Of a stretch of 64,000 nucleotides of DNA, positions 33,201 to 34,954 are shown in pieces. The translations under genes and the position numbers were made by a program. Source of the DNA: Rebecca billardiae RCC1528 (Eukaryota; Haptophyta); the NCBI GenBank assembly GCA_965240325.2, contig OZ251253.1, positions 62,001 through 126,000 of the forward strand, in the 5' to 3' direction. Positions within the stretch are counted from its first letter, which is position 1. Every line of letters begins with the position of its first letter. The notes under the pieces were generated by a model. It was not told the origin of the DNA and searched no databases. It saw nothing but the letters and a program-made list of their open reading frames with translations.

Positions 33201-34954
33201 GGTGGGCTCGGCGGCGGACTGGGCGGTGGGCTGGGCGGCGGGCTGGGCGGTGGACTGGGCGGCGGGCTCGGCGGCGGGCTCGGCGGCGGGCTCGGCGGCG
33301 GGCTGGGCGGCGGGCTTGGCGGCGGGCTCGGCGGCGGGCTCGGTGGCGGTGATGGCGGCGGGCTCGGTGGCGGCGGGCTTGGCGGTGGGCTCGGCGGCGG
33401 AGAGGGCGGCGGGCTCGGCGGTGGGCTCGGCGGCGGCGAGGGCGGCGGGCTCGGCGGCGGGCTGGGCGGCGGCGACGGGGGCGGTGGGCTGGGCGGAGGG
33501 CTGGGCGGCGGGCTGGGCGGCGGGCTGGGCGGTGGACTGGGCGGCGGGCTGGGCGGCGGGCTGGGCGGTGGGCTCGGCGGCGGGCTCGGAGGCGGGCTGG
33601 GCGGCGGGCTTGGCGGTGGACTGGGCGGCGGGCTTGGCGGCGGGCTCGGCGGAGGGCTCGGCGGCGGTGATGGCGGCGGGCTCGGCGGCGGCGGGCTGGG
33701 CGGCGGGCTCGGCGGCGGCGAGGGCGGCGGGCTCGGCGGCGGGCTCGGCGGCGGCGACGGCGGCGGGCTCGGCGGCGGGCTCGGTGGCGGGCTCGGCGGC
33801 GGCGACGGCGGCGGGCTCGGCGGCGGCGACGGCGGCGGGCTCGGCGGCGGCGACGGCGGCGGCGACGGCGGCGGCGACGGCGGTGGGCTCGGCGGAGGGG
33901 AAGGTGGCGGTGGGCTCGGCGGCGGGCTTGGAGGCGGCGACGGCGGCGGCGACGGTGGCGGGCTCGGTGGCGGGCTCGGCGGAGGGCTTGGCGGTGGCGG
34001 GCTCGGCGGCGGAGACGGCGGCGGTGACGGAGGCGGCTCCGGCGGTGGGATCGGCGGCGGGCTGGGCGGCGGGCTGGGCGGCGGCGGGCTCGGCGGCGGG
34101 GACGGCGGTGGCGGGCTCGGCGGCGGGGACGGCGGCGGGCTCGGCGGCGGGCTTGGCGGCGGCGATGGCGGCGGCGACGGCGGCGGCGTTGGCGGCGGCG
34201 CCGGCGGCGGCGGACTTGGTGGTGGGCTGGGCGGCGGGCTCGGCGGCGGGCTCGGCGGCGGGCTCGGCGGTGGCGGCGAGGGCGGCGGCGACGGCGGTGG
34301 CGACGGCGGCGGCGACGGCGGCGGCGACGGCGGTGGCGACGGCGGCGGCGACGGCGGCGGCGGCGACGGCGGCGGGCTCGGCGGAGGGCTCGGCGGCGGC
34401 GCCGGCGGAGGGCTCGGCGGCGGGCTCGGCGGCGGGCTCGGCGGCGGCGGCGATGGCGGCGGGCTCGGTGGCGGCGATGGTGGCGGCGATGGTGGCGGGC
34501 TCGGCGGCGGGCTCGGCGGCGGCGGGCTCGGCGGCGGGCTCGGCGGCGGCGACGGTGGCGGTGGCGATGGCGGCGGCGATGGCGGCGGGCTCGGCGGCGG
34601 CGGGCTCGGCGGCGGCGCCGGCGGCGGGCTGGGCGGCGAGGGCGGCGAGGGCGGGGATGGCGGTGGCGGTGGGCTCGGCGGCGGCGACGGCGGCGGCGGG
34701 CTCGGCGGCGGCGACGGCGGGTTCGCCGTGAGCCGCCGTCGTGCGGCCGGCTCGGCCGATCGCCCATCGGCAGCTGGCGGCGGAGCGAAGGCTGCCTCGG
34801 CCCCGGGCGGCGCGCGCGCGCGCGCGCGCGCGGCGCCCGGCCGTGGGTCTTCGCGGATGCCGACGGCGCCGACTGCGATCATGAGCACGGCGATCCATGC
34901 CGCGCGCGAGGGCCGCGATGCGGCCCTCCTCCACACGCTGCGCAGTGGCGCCAT
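1..34954 (-). CDS. Giant Ser-Pro-rich (HRGP-like) modular secreted protein, 3' partial
   Basis: Probably an extracellular, hydroxyproline-rich glycoprotein (wall, scale or adhesive class); the exact role is unknown. The ATG at 34954 lies two codons after an in-frame TGA (34963-34961). The frame stays open to the left edge, at least 11,651 codons without an intron. I read it at many points and found no stop. Residues 1-35 have a basic start and an apolar stretch (AAWIAVLMIAVGAVGI), a signal peptide or type II anchor. Residues of about 78-3,820 are SPPP/SPPPP repeats. From about 3,821 on there are some 58 modules of about 110 residues, each with a 'QYVaL' start, a central 'ELGVdasRvsV' segment, a 'G.L.VV..VtT' strand, 'LaPGA' and 'SLaELsalLGV', separated by PPSPP linkers. 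Ser codons switch freely between TCN and AGC while the SPPP pattern is kept, which supports this strand. The C-terminus is outside the window. The HPAT gene lies immediately upstream on the same strand. Confidence 0.85.
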   Translation of the reverse strand, partial: MAPLRSVWRRAASRPSRAAWIAVLMIAVGAVGIREDPRPGAARARARAPPGAEAAFAPPPAADGRSAEPAARRRLTANPPSPPPSPPPPSPPPSPPPPPSPPSPPSPPSPPPAPPPSPPPPSPPPSPPPSPPPPSPPPSPPPSPPPPSPPPSPPPSPPPSPPPSPPPSPPPPSPPPSPPPSPPPAPPPSPPPSPPPSPPPPSPPPSPPPSPPPSPPPSPPPSPPPSPPPPSPPPSPPPSPPPSPPPSPPPPAPPPTPPPSPPPSPPPSPPPSPPPSPPPSPPPPSPPPSPPPPSPPPSPPPIPPPEPPPSPPPSPPPSPPPPSPPPSPPPSPPPSPPPSPPPSPPPSPPPPSPPPSPPPSPPPSPPPSPPPSPPPSPPPSPPPSPPPSPPPSPPPSPPPSPPPSPPPSPPPSPPPSPPPSPPPPSPPPSPPPSPPPSPPPSPPPSPPPSPPPSPPPSPPPSPPPSPPPSPPPSPPPSPPPSPPPSPPPSPPPPSPPPSPPPSPPPSPPPSPPPSPPPSPPPSPPPSPPPPSPPPSPPPSPPPSPPPSPPPSPPPSPPPSPPPSPPPSPPPSPPPSPPPSPPPSPPPSPPPSPPPSPPPPSPPPSPPPSPPPSPPPSPPPSPPPSPPPSPPPSPPPSPPPSPPPSPPPSPPPPSPPPSPPPSPPPSPPPSPPPSPPPSPPPSPPPSPPPSPPPSPPPSPPPSPPPSPPPSPPPSPPPPSPPPSPPPSPPPSPPPSPPPSPPPSPPPSPPPPSPPPSPPPSPPPSPPPSPPPSPPPIPPPSPPPSPPPSPPPSPPPSPPPSPPPPSPPPSPPPSPPPSPPPSPPPSPPPSPPPSPPPSPPPPSPPPSPPPSPPPSPPPSPPPSPPPSPPPSPPPSPPPSPPPSPPPSPPPSPPPPSPPPSPPPSPPPSPPPSPPPSPPPSPPPSPPPSPPPSPPPSPPPSPPPSPPPSPPPSPPPSPPPPSPPPSPPPSPPPSPPPSPPPSPPPSPPPSPPPSPPPSPPPSPPPSPPPPSPPPSPPPSPPPSPPPSPPPSPPPSPPPSPPPSPPPSPPPSPPPSPPPSPPPSPPPSPPPSPPPPSPPPSPPPSPPPSPPPSPPPSPPPSPPPSPPPSPPPSPPPSPPPSPPPSPPPSPPPSPPPSPPPPSPPPSPPPSPPPSPPPSPPPSPPPSPPPSPPPSPPPSPPPSPPPSPPPSPPPSPPPSPPPSPPPPSPPPSPPPSPPPSPPPSPPPSPPPSPPPSPPPSPPPSPPPSPPPSPPPSPPPSPPPSPPPSPPPPSPPPSPPPSPPPSPPPSPPPSPPPSPPPSPPPSPPPSPPPSPPPSPPPSPPPSPPPSPPPSPPPPSPPPSPPPSPPPSPPPSPPPSPPPSPPPSPPPSPPPSPPPSPPPSPPPSPPPSPPPSPPPSPPPPSPPPSPPPSPPPSPPPSPPPSPPPSPPPSPPPSPPPSPPPSPPPSPPPSPPPSPPPRPPPSPPPSPPPSPPPSPPPSPPPSPPPRPPPSPPPSPPPSPPPSPPPSPPPSPPPSPPPSPPPSPPPSPPPSPPPSPPPSPPPPSPPPSPPPSPPPSPPPSPPPSPPPSPPPSPPPSPPPSPPPSPPPSPPPSPPPSPPPSPPPSPPPPSPPPSPPPSPPPSPPPSPPPSPPPSPPPSPPPSPPPSPPPSPPPSPPPSPPPSPPPRPPPSPPPSPPPSPPPSPPPSPPPSPPPRPPPSPPPSPPPSPPPSPPPSPPPSPPPSPPPSPPPSPPPSPPPSPPPRPPPSPPPSPPPSPPPSPPPSPPPSPPPSPPPSPPPSPPPSPPPSPPPSPPPSPPPSPPPSPPPSPPPSPPPSPPPSPPPSPPPSPPPSPPPSPPPSPPPSPPPSPPPSPPPSPPPSPPPSPPPSPPPSPPPSPPPSPPPSPPPSPPPSPPPSPPPSPPPSPPPSPPPSPPPSPPPSPPPSPPPSPPPSPPPSPPPSPPPSPPPSPPPSPPPSPPPSPPPSPPPSPPPSPPPSPPPSPPPSPPPSPPPSPPPSPPPSPPPSPPPSPPPSPPPSPPPSPPPSPPPSPPPSPPPSPPPSPPPSPPPSPPPSPPPSPPPSPPPSPPPSPPPSPPPSPPPSPPPSPPPSPPPSPPPSPPPSPPPSPPPSPPPSPPPSPPPSPPPSPPPSPPPSPPPSPPPSPPPSPPPSPPPSPPPSPPPSPPPSPPPSPPPSPPPSPPPSPPPSPPPSPPPSPPPSPPPSPPPSPPPSPPPSPPPSPPPSPPPSPPPSPPPSPPPSPPPSPPPSPPPSPPPSPPPSPPPSPPPSPPPSPPPSPPPSPPPSPPPSPPPSPPPSPPPSPPPSPPPSPPPSPPPSPPPSPPPSPPPSPPPSPPPSPPPSPPPSPPPSPPPSPPPSPPPSPPPSPPPSPPPSPPPSPPPSPPPSPPPSPPPSPPPSPPPSPPPSPPPSPPPSPPPSPPPSPPPSPPPSPPPSPPPSPPPSPPPSPPPSPPPSPPPSPPPSPPPSPPPSPPPSPPPSPPPSPPPSPPPSPPPSPPPSPPPSPPPSPPPSPPPSPPPSPPPSPPPSPPPSPPPSPPPSPPPSPPPSPPPSPPPSPPPSPPPSPPPSPPPSPPPSPPPSPPPSPPPSPPPSPPPSPPPSPPPSPPPSPPPSPPPSPPPSPPPSPPPSPPPSPPPSPPPSPPPSPPPSPPPSPPPSPPPSPPPSPPPSPPPSPPPSPPPSPPPSPPPSPPPSPPPSPPPSPPPSPPPSPPPSPPPSPPPSPPPSPPPSPPPSPPPSPPPSPPPSPPPSPPPSPPPSPPPSPPPSPPPSPPPSPPPSPPPSPPPSPPPSPPPSPPPSPPPSPPPSPPPSPPPSPPPSPPPSPPPSPPPSPPPSPPPSPPPSPPPSPPPSPPPSPPPSPPPSPPPSPPPSPPPAPPPSPPPSPPPSPPPSPPPSPPPSPPPSPPPSPPPSPPPSPPPSPPPSPPPSPPPSPPPSPPPSPPPSPPPSPPPSPPPSPPPSPPPSPPPSPPPSPPPSPPPSPPPSPPPSPPPSPPPSPPPSPPPSPPPSPPPSPPPSPPPSPPPSPPPSPPPSPPPSPPPSPPPSPPPSPPPSPPPSPPPSPPPSPPPSPPPSPPPSPPPSPPPSPPPSPPPSPPPSPPPSPPPSPPPSPPPSPPPSPPPSPPPSPPPSPPPSPPPSPPPSPPPSPPPSPPPSPPPSPPPSPPPSPPPSPPPSPPPSPPPSPPPSPPPSPPPSPPPSPPPSPPPSPPPSPPPSPPPSPPPSPPPSPPPSPPPSPPPSPPPSPPPSPPPSPPPSPPPSPPPSPPPSPPPSPPPSPPPSPPPSPPPSPPPSPPPSPPPSPPPSPPPSPPPSPPPSPPPSPPPSPPPSPPPSPPPSPPPSPPPSPPPSPPPSPPPSPPPSPPPSPPPSPPPSPPPSPPPSPPPSPPPSPPPSPPPSPPPSPPPSPPPSPPPSPPPSPPPSPPPSPPPSPPPSPPPSPPPSPPPSPPPSPPPSPPPSPPPSPPPSPPPSPPPSPPPSPPPSPPPSPPPIPPPSPPPSPPPSPPPSPPPSPPPSPPPSPPPSPPPSPPPSPPPSPPPSPPPSPPPSPPPSPPPSPPPSPPPSPPPSPPPSPPPSPPPSPPPSPPPSPPPSPPPSPPPSPPPSPPPSPPPSPPPSPPPSPPPSPPPPSPPPSPPPSPPPSPPPSPPPPSPPPSPPPSPPPSPPPSPPPSPPPSPPPSPPPSPPPPSPPPGPPPSPPPSPPPSFIPSPPPHTPPAPPSSPPSPPPRPPPSPPPAPPPSLPPPPRTEPFPPPSPPAPPPSPPPSPPPSRPPSPPPSPPPPTPPPSPPPPASPPQPPSTPPGAPPPTPPPSPPPPPRTLPFPPPSPPSSPPPPSPPPPPSPPSPPSPPSPPPDLSAESYAALTLNTTLDAFGNASVAMLATIGAQLGVDVGRLSVEGVTITDEGLVRVVLKLVAETGAGGGAGEPLVDLAAVLAPGASETAPASLEELSAALGVDVVSVPRAHVPPSPPPSPPSVPPRAPPPPPPAPPPSPPDPPPSPPSPPPSLAANEYVELTLDVSAEDFAVDSHIVLGAIAETLGVDEARVSVNQLVPNEDGTLSVVVRVSTDPEAGEQPVDAVGQLTPGATPSSPATLEALSQSLGVTVVELPRSFTPPSPPPVPSAPPPPPLAAETFVRLTLGTTEAAFSEQSAALLEALADELGVDASRLSVESTASTTGGELDVVIRVTTEPSLGETAVDPIAELAPGASETAPASLEELSAALGVDVVSVPRAHVPPSPPPLMPPSSPPLRPPPPSPPPSPPDPPPSPPSPPPGSATTEYVELRLDVSAEDFAVLSGDLLSAMAAELGVDASRVDIDVLEPNEDGSLSVLLKVTTDEEAGETAVNAAALLTPGASADSVASLAELSTSLGVVVLDTPVSRISPSPPPVPSAPPPPPLVAETFVRLTLGTTEAAFSEQSAALLEALADELGVDASRLSVESTASTTGGALDVVIRVTTEPSLGETVVDPIAELAPGASETAPASLEELSAALGVDVVSVPRAHVPPSPPPASPPNAPPFPPSPLSPPPSPPPSPPDPPPSPPSPPPGSATTEYVELRLDVSAEDFAVLSGDLLSAMAAELGVDPSRVDIDVLEPNEDGSLSVLLKVTTDEEAGETAVNAAALLTPGASAVSVASLAELSTSLGVVVLDTPVSRISPSPPPVPSAPPPPPLVAETFVRLTLGTTEAAFSEQSAALLEALADELGVDASRLSVESTAGTTGGELDVVIRVTTQPPLGESVVDPIAELAPGASETAPASLEELSAALGVDVVSVPRAHVPPSPPPASPPNAPPAPPAPLSPPPSPPPSPPDPPPSPPSPPPGSATTEYVELRLDVSAEDFAVLSGDLLSAMAAELGVDPSRVDIDVLEPNEDGSLSVLLKVTTDEEAGETAVNAAAQLTPGASADSVASLAELSASLGVIVLDTPVSRVPPSPPPMPSAPPPPPLVAETFVRLTLGTTEAAFSEQSAALLEALADELGVDASRLSVESTASTTGGALDVVIRVTTEPSLGETAVDPIAELAPGASETAPASLEELSAALGVDVVSVPRAHVPPSPPPASPPNAPPFPPSPLSPPPSPPPSPPDPPPSPPSPPPGSATTEYVELRLDVSAEDFAVLSGDLLSAMAAELGVDPSRVDIDVLEPNEDGSLSVLLKVTTDEEAGETAVNAAALLTPGASADSVASLAELSASLGVIVLDTPVRRISPSPPPMPSAPPPPPLVAETFVRLTLGTTEAVFSEQSAALLEALADELGVDASRLSVESTASTTGGELDVVIRVTTEPSLGETAVDPIAELAPGASETAPASLEELSAALGVDVVSVPRAHVPPSPPPASPPNAPPAPPSPLSPPPSPPPSPPDPPPSPPSPPPGSATTEYVELRLDVSAEDFAVLSGDLLSVMAAELGVDPSRVDIDVLEPNEDGSLSVLLKVTTDEEAGETAVNAAALLTPGASAVSVASLAELSASLGVVVLDTPVRRISPSPPPMPSAPPPPPLVAETFVRLTLGTTEAAFSEQSAALLEALADELGVDASRLSVESTASTTGGELDVVIRVTTEPSLGETAVDPIAELVPGASETAPASLEELSAALGVDVVSVPRAHVPPSPPPASPPNAPPFPPSPLSPPPSPPPSPPDPPPSPPSPPPGSATTEYVELRLDVSAEDFAVLSGDLLSAMAAELGVDPSRVDIDVLEPNEDGSLSVLLKVTTDEEAGETAVNAAAQLTPGASADSVASLAELSASLGVVVLDTPVSRISPSPPPVPSAPPPPPLVAETFVRLTLGTTEAAFSEQSAALLEALADELGVDASRLSVESTASTTGGELDVVIRVTTEPSLGETAVDPIVELAPGASETAPASLEELSAALGVDVVSVPRAHVPPSPPPASPPNAPPFPPSPLSPPPSPPPSPPDPPPSPPSPPPGSATTEYVELRLDVSAEDFAVLSGDLLSAMAAELGVDPSRVDIDVLEPNEDGSLSVLLKVTTDEEAGETAVNAAAQLTPGASADSVASLAELSASLGVVVLDTPVSRISPSPPPVPSAPPPPPLVAETFVRLTLGTTEAAFSEQSAALLEALADELGVDASRLSVESTASTTGGELDVVIRVTTEPSLGETAVDPIAELAPGASETAPASLEELSAVLGVDVVSAPRAHVPPSPPPASPPNAPPFPPSPLSPPPSPPPSPPDPPPSPPSPPPGSATTEYVELRLEVSAEDFAVLSGDLLSAMAAELGVDPSRVDIDVLEPNEDGSLSVLLKVTTDEEAGETAVNAAAQLTPGASADSVASLAELSASLGVVVLDTPVSRISPSPPPVPSAPPPPPLVAETFVRLTLGTTEAAFSEQSAALLEALADELGVDASRLSVESTASTTGGELDVVIRVTTEPSLGETAVDPIAELAPGASETAPASLEELSAALGVDVVSVPRAHVPPSPPPASPPNAPPFPPSPLSPPPLPPPSPPDPPPSPPSPPPGSATTEYVELRLDVSAEDFAVLSGDLLSAMAAELGVDASRVDIDVLEPNEDGSLSVLLKVTTDEEAGETAVNAAAQLTPGASADSVASLAELSTSLGVIVLDTPVRRISPSPPPMPSAPPPPPLVAETFVRLTLGTTEAVFSEQSAALLEALADELGVDASRLSVESTASTTGGELDVVIRVTTEPSLGETAVDPIAELAPGASETAPASLEELSAALGVDVVSVPRAHVPPSPPPASPPNAPPFPPSPLSPPPSPPPSPPDPPPSPPSPPPGSATTEYVELRLDVSAEDFAVLSGDLLSAMAAELGVDASRVDIDVLEPNEDGSLGVLLKVTTDEEAGETAVNAAVQLTPGASADSVASLAELSASLGVVVLDTPVSRISPSPPPMPSAPPPPPLVAETFVRLTLGTTEAAFSEQSAALLEALADELGVDASRLSVESTASTTGGALDVVIRVTTEPSLGETAVDPIAELAPGASETAPASLEELSAALGVDVVSVPRAHVPPSPPPASPPNAPPFPPSPLSPPPSPPPSPPDPPPSPPSPPPGSATTEYVELRLDVSAEDFAVLSGGVLSALAAELGVDPSRVDIDVLEPNEDGSLSVLLKVTTDEEAGEVAVNAAAQLTPGASADSVASLAELSASLGVLVLEQPRSLAPPSPPPPPHSPPPPPPLVAETFVRLTLGTTEAAFSEQSAALLEALADELGVDASRLSVESTASTTGGALDVVIRVTTEPSLGETVVDPIAELAPGASETAPASLEELSAALGVDVVSVPRAHVPPSPPPAPPSPPTPPPPSPRQPPPSPPPSPPDPPPSPPSPPPGSASTEYVELALDTTPEEFAVSGGSVLLALAAELGVSASRVSLDVLGVNADGSLRVVIKVGTDEEAGETPVDAAAQLTPGVSSASVGSLSELSASLGVTVLEVPRSPSRPSPPPPPPLVAEAFVRLTLGTTEAAFSEQSAALLEALADELGVDASRLSVESTASTTGGALDVVIRLTTEPSLGETAIDPIAELAPGASETAPTSLEELSAALGVDVVSVPRAHVPPSPPPAPPLRPPPAPPSPLSPPPSPPPSPPDPPPSPPSPPPGSATTEYVELRLDVSAEDFAVLSGGVLAALAAELGVDPSRVGIDVLEPNEDGSLRVLLKVTTDVEAGEVAVNAAAQLTPGASAGSVASLAELSASLGVLVLEQPRSLAPPSPPPPPHSPPPPPPLVAETFVRLTLGTTEAAFSEQSAALLEALADELGVDASRLSVASTAGTAGGELDVVIRVTTEPSLGETAIDPIAELAPGASETAPASLEELSAALGVDVVSVPRAHVPPSPPPAPPSPPTPPPPSPRQPPPSPPPSPPDPPPSPPSPPPGSASTEYVELALDTTPEEFAVSGGSVLVALAAELGVSASRVSLDVLGVNADGSLRVVIKVSTDEEAGETPVDAAAQLTPGVSSASVGSLSELSASLGVTVLEVPRSPSRPSPPPPPPLVAETFVRLTLGTTEAAFSEQSAALLEALADELGVDASRLSVESTASTTGGALDVVIRLTTEPSLGETAVDPIAELAPGASETAPASLEELSAALGVDVVSVPRAHVPPSPPPAPPLRPPPAPPSPLSPPPSPPPSPPDPPPSPPSPPPGSATTEYVELRLDVSAEDFAVLSGGVLAALAAELGVDPSRVGIDVLEPNEDGSLRVLLKVTTDVEAGEVAVNAAAQLTPGASAGSVASLAELSASLGVLVLEQPRSLAPPSPPPPPPLVAETFVRLTLGTTEAAFSEQSAALLEALADELGVDASRLSVASTAGTAGGELDVVIRVTTEPSLGETAIDPIAELAPGASETAPASLEELSAALGVDVVSVPRAHVPPSPPPAPPSPPTPPPPSPRQPPPSPPPSPPDPPPSPPSPPPGSASTEYVELALDTTPEEFAVSGGSVLVALAAELGVSASRVSLDVLGVNADGSLRVVIKVSTDEEAGETPVDAAAQLTPGVSSASVGSLSELSASLGVTVLEVPRSPSRPSPPPPPPLVAETFVRLTLGTTEAAFSEQSAALLEALADELGVDASRLSVESTASTTGGELDVVIRVTTEPSLGETAVDPIAELAPGASETAPASLEELSAALGVDVVSVPRAHVPPLAPPSAPPPPSLPPPSRPPSPPHPPPVPPSPPPSGTSSHVLLTFRASAEEFAAASSSVLAALSATLGVDAEQVQIELVDDAGGGQVDVVFVIRPPSSSDEPVQEVAQRLTPGEDGALVESLDELSEMLGLAVVALPRGHLPPSPPPHPPPDFASAQYVSVVLETSAADFALSADELVAAVAAELGVDASRVSVHTIAGSSGGLEVVIRVTTDVAAGEEAVDALAVLTPGATDESPSTLAELSSLLGTPVLSVPRGFMPPSAPPSPPSPPPDFGTNQYIALSVEASAAAFAASSDAVREALAAQLGVDPDRVVIDSVSSGEGGLLDVVVRVTTAPLLDEVPVADPVGSLTPGATVESPASLAELSALLGLPVGSVPRAHAPPSPPPSPPRPSSPPPAPPSAPSPPPLPPSPPRPPPDASAGTQYVALTLDVTAAEFDGASSLLLASLADALGVGVERLAVGSVTTTDDGLLDVVFTLSTDGGAGERAVDAVAVLTPGASASSPADLEALSRALGVLVVDAPHRHVPPSPPPLPPAQLGMPPSPPVPAPAPPPDRSANEYVLLQVDMAASEFAALAPAVEANVASALGVAASRVTVEAVQSADGLLSVVIKIATDTAAGEQTVHAAAALTPGAPTSSLASLAELSEALGVPVRALPRNHVPPAPPPAPPSPPPLPPPDFSVGQYVALVLDTSAEAFDATAASTLAAIAVQLGVSADRVSVESTSGVDGGGLEVVIKVTTDAVAGELAVDALSILAPGATDESPGTLAELSSLLGTPVLSVPRGFMPPSAPPSPPSPPPDFGTNQYIALSVESSAAVFAASSDAAREALAAQLGVDPDRVVIDSVSSGEGGLLDVVIRVTTAPLLDEVPVADPVGSLTPGATAESPASLAELSALLGLPVASVPRAHAPPSPPPSPPRPSWPPPAPPAAPSPPPRPPSPPSPPPDASAGTQYVALTLNVTAAEFDGASSLLLASLADALGVGVERLTVGSATITDDGLLDVVFTLSTDGGAGERAVDAVALLTPGASASSPADLEALSRALGVLVVDAPHRHVPPSPPPLPPSPSPPPSFDSEQYVALRLDMSSVAFASVSAETVSRVAAELGVDASRVSVEQVRSEDGLLSVVFKVTTDGTMGEPSVDVAAMLTPGATASSPTSLAELSAALGVPVRAQPLNHVPPSSPPASPSAPPQPPPDYTRAQYVALVLDTSADAFDATAASTLAAIAAQLGVSADRVSVESTGGVDGGGLEVVIKVTTDAVAGELAVDALSFLAPGATDESPGTLAELSSLLGTPVLSVPRGFMPPSAPPSPPSPPPDFGTNQYIALSVEASAAAFAASSDAVREALAAQLGVDPDRVVIDSVSSGEGGLLDVVIRVTTAPLLDEVPVADPVGSLTPGATSESPASLAELSALLGVPVGSAPRAHAPPSPPPSPPRPSSPPPAPPSAPSPPPRPPSPPSPPPDASAGTQYVALTLNVTAAEFDGASSFLLASLADALGVGVERLAVGSVTTTDDGLLDVVFTLSTDSGAGERAVDAVAVLTPGASTSSPSDLEALSRALGVLVVDAPHRHVPPSPPPLPPSPSPPPSFDREEYVVLQLDMTPVAFAAVTAQTVSRVAAELGVDASRVSVEQVRSEGGLLSVVFKVTTDAAAGETPVDPAAALAPGATPTSPTSLAELSAALGVPVRAQPFNHVPPSSPPSPPPSPPTPPPPPSPPPHPPPDFSVAQYVALVLDTSADAFGATAASTLVAIAAQLGVSVDRVSVESTRGVDGGGLEVVIKVTTDAVAGELAVDALSVLAPGATDESPGTLAELSSLLGTPVLSVPRGFMPPSAPPSPPSPPPDFGTNQYIALSVDASAAAFAASSDAVREALAAQLGVDPDRVVIDSVSSGEGGLLDVVVRVTTAPLLDEVPVADPVGLLTPGATAESPASLAELSALLGLPAASAPRAHAPPSPPPSPPRPSSPPPAPPAAPWPPPLPPSPPSPPPDASAGTQYVALTLNVTAAEFDGASSFLLASLADALGVGVERLTVGSVTTTDDGLLDVVFTLSTDSGAGERAVDAVAVLTPGASASSPADLEALSRALGVLVVDAPHRHVPPSPPPLPPSPSPPPSFDSEQYVALRLDMSSVAFASVSAQTVSRVAAELGVDASRVSVEQVRSEAGLLSVVLKVTTAESAGEPSVDVAAMLTPGATASSFTSLAELSAALGVPVRAQPLNHVPPSSPPASPSAPPQPPPDYTRAQYVALVLDTSADAFDATAASTLAAIAAQLGVSADRVSVESTGGVDGGGLEVVIKVTTDAVAGELAVDALSVLAPGATDESPSTLAELSSLLGTPVLSVPRGFMPPSASPSPPSPPPDFGTNQYIALSVEASAAAFAASSDAVREALAAQLGVDPDRVVIDSVSSGEGGLLDVVIRVTTAPLLDEVPVADPVGSLTPGATSESPASLAELSALLGVPVGSAPRAHAPPSPPPSPPRPSSPPPAPPSAPSPPPRPPSPPSPPPDASAGTQYVALTLNVTAAEFDGASSFLLASLADALGVGMERLAVGSVTTTDDGLLDVVFTLSTDSGAGERAVDAVAVLTPGASASSPSDLEALSRALGVLVVDAPHRHVPPSPPPLPPSPSPPPSFDREEYVVLQLDMTPVAFAAVTAQTVSRVAAELGVDASRVSVEQVRSEGGLLSVVFKVTTDAAAGETPVDPAAALAPGATPTSPTSLAELSAALGVPVRAQPFNHVPPSSPPSPPPSPPTPPPPPSPPPHPPPDFSVAQYVALVLDTSADAFGATAASTLVAIAAQLGVSVDRVSVESTRGVDGGGLEVVIKVTTDAVAGELAVDALSVLAPGATDESPGTLAELSSLLGTPVLSVPRGFMPPSAPPSPPSPPPDFGTNQYIALSVDASAAAFAASSDAVREALAAQLGVDPDRVVIDSVSSGEGGLLDVVVRVTTAPLLDEVPVADPVGLLTPGATAESPASLAELSALLGLPAASAPRAHAPPSPPPSPPRPSSPPPAPPAAPWPPPLPPSPPSPPPDASAGTQYVALTLNVTAAEFDGASSFVLASLADALGVGVERLAVGSVTTTDDGLLDVVFTLSTDSGAGERAVDAVAVLTPGASASSPADLEALSRALGVLVVD
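9360..23160 (-). repeat. Two-module higher-order repeat of about 816 bp, about 17 units
   Basis: The segment coding the 'VPRAHVPP' linker recurs near 9367, 10165, 10964, 11758, 12582, 13376, 14197 and then every 816 bp to 21541 (nine exact steps), then 22345 and 23151. Each unit codes two modules, one ending VPRAH and one ending in a VLDTP-like tail, plus two linkers (272 residues). Steps outside the exact block are 794-824 bp because linker lengths vary. Confidence 0.8.
24610..25495 (-). repeat. 228-bp tandem repeat within the Pro rod
   Basis: The marker gaaggcggcggactc begins at 24636, 24744, 24864, 24972, 25092, 25200, 25320 and 25428. The steps alternate 108 and 120 bp, so the unit is 228 bp (76 codons) in about four copies. 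All steps are multiples of 12, so the SPPP register is kept. Confidence 0.85.
26641..29060 (-). repeat. 960-bp tandem duplication within the Pro rod, about 2.5 copies
   Basis: Blocks recur at an offset of exactly 960 bp. For example, the sixty bases from 26941 recur at 27901, and 27361 matches 28321. The offset is a multiple of 12 (320 codons), so the rod register is preserved. Only a few bases differ between copies. Confidence 0.8.
29870..31100 (-). repeat. 618-bp tandem duplication within the Pro rod
   Basis: The segment around ggcggccttggtggtggg at 29885 recurs 618 bp later (ccttgg at 29891 and 30509), with the following hundreds of bases also matching. 618 is divisible by 3 but not by 12, reflecting SPPPP units. 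A third partial copy seems to follow from about 31,080. Confidence 0.65.
34870..34954 (-). other. Signal peptide or signal-anchor coding segment
   Basis: The first 28 or so codons read MAPLRSVWRRAASRPSRAAW followed by IAVLMIAVGAVG. Five or more arginines precede about 16 apolar residues, the layout of a eukaryotic secretory signal or type II anchor. The next residues are Arg/Pro/Ala-rich, then the Pro rod begins near 34,725. A second in-frame ATG at 34882 would remove most of the hydrophobic run, so 34954 is the preferred start. Confidence 0.7.

Larger units (their letters stand above)
23492..34725 (-). repeat. Ser-Pro3 rod-coding tandem repeat (about 3,740 codons)
   Basis: The sequence is built from 12-bp units which on the minus strand read Ser-Pro-Pro-Pro (sometimes SPPPP). 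On the plus strand the variable codon appears as GAN or CTN. Read on the minus strand, both give Ser (TCN or AGC), so nucleotide variation is nearly silent. Rare exceptions put Ile, Ala, Arg or Gly in the Ser position. SP3 and SP4 motifs are classical extensin or pherophorin-type targets for prolyl 4-hydroxylation and arabinosylation. Larger duplications are nested inside. Confidence 0.85.
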
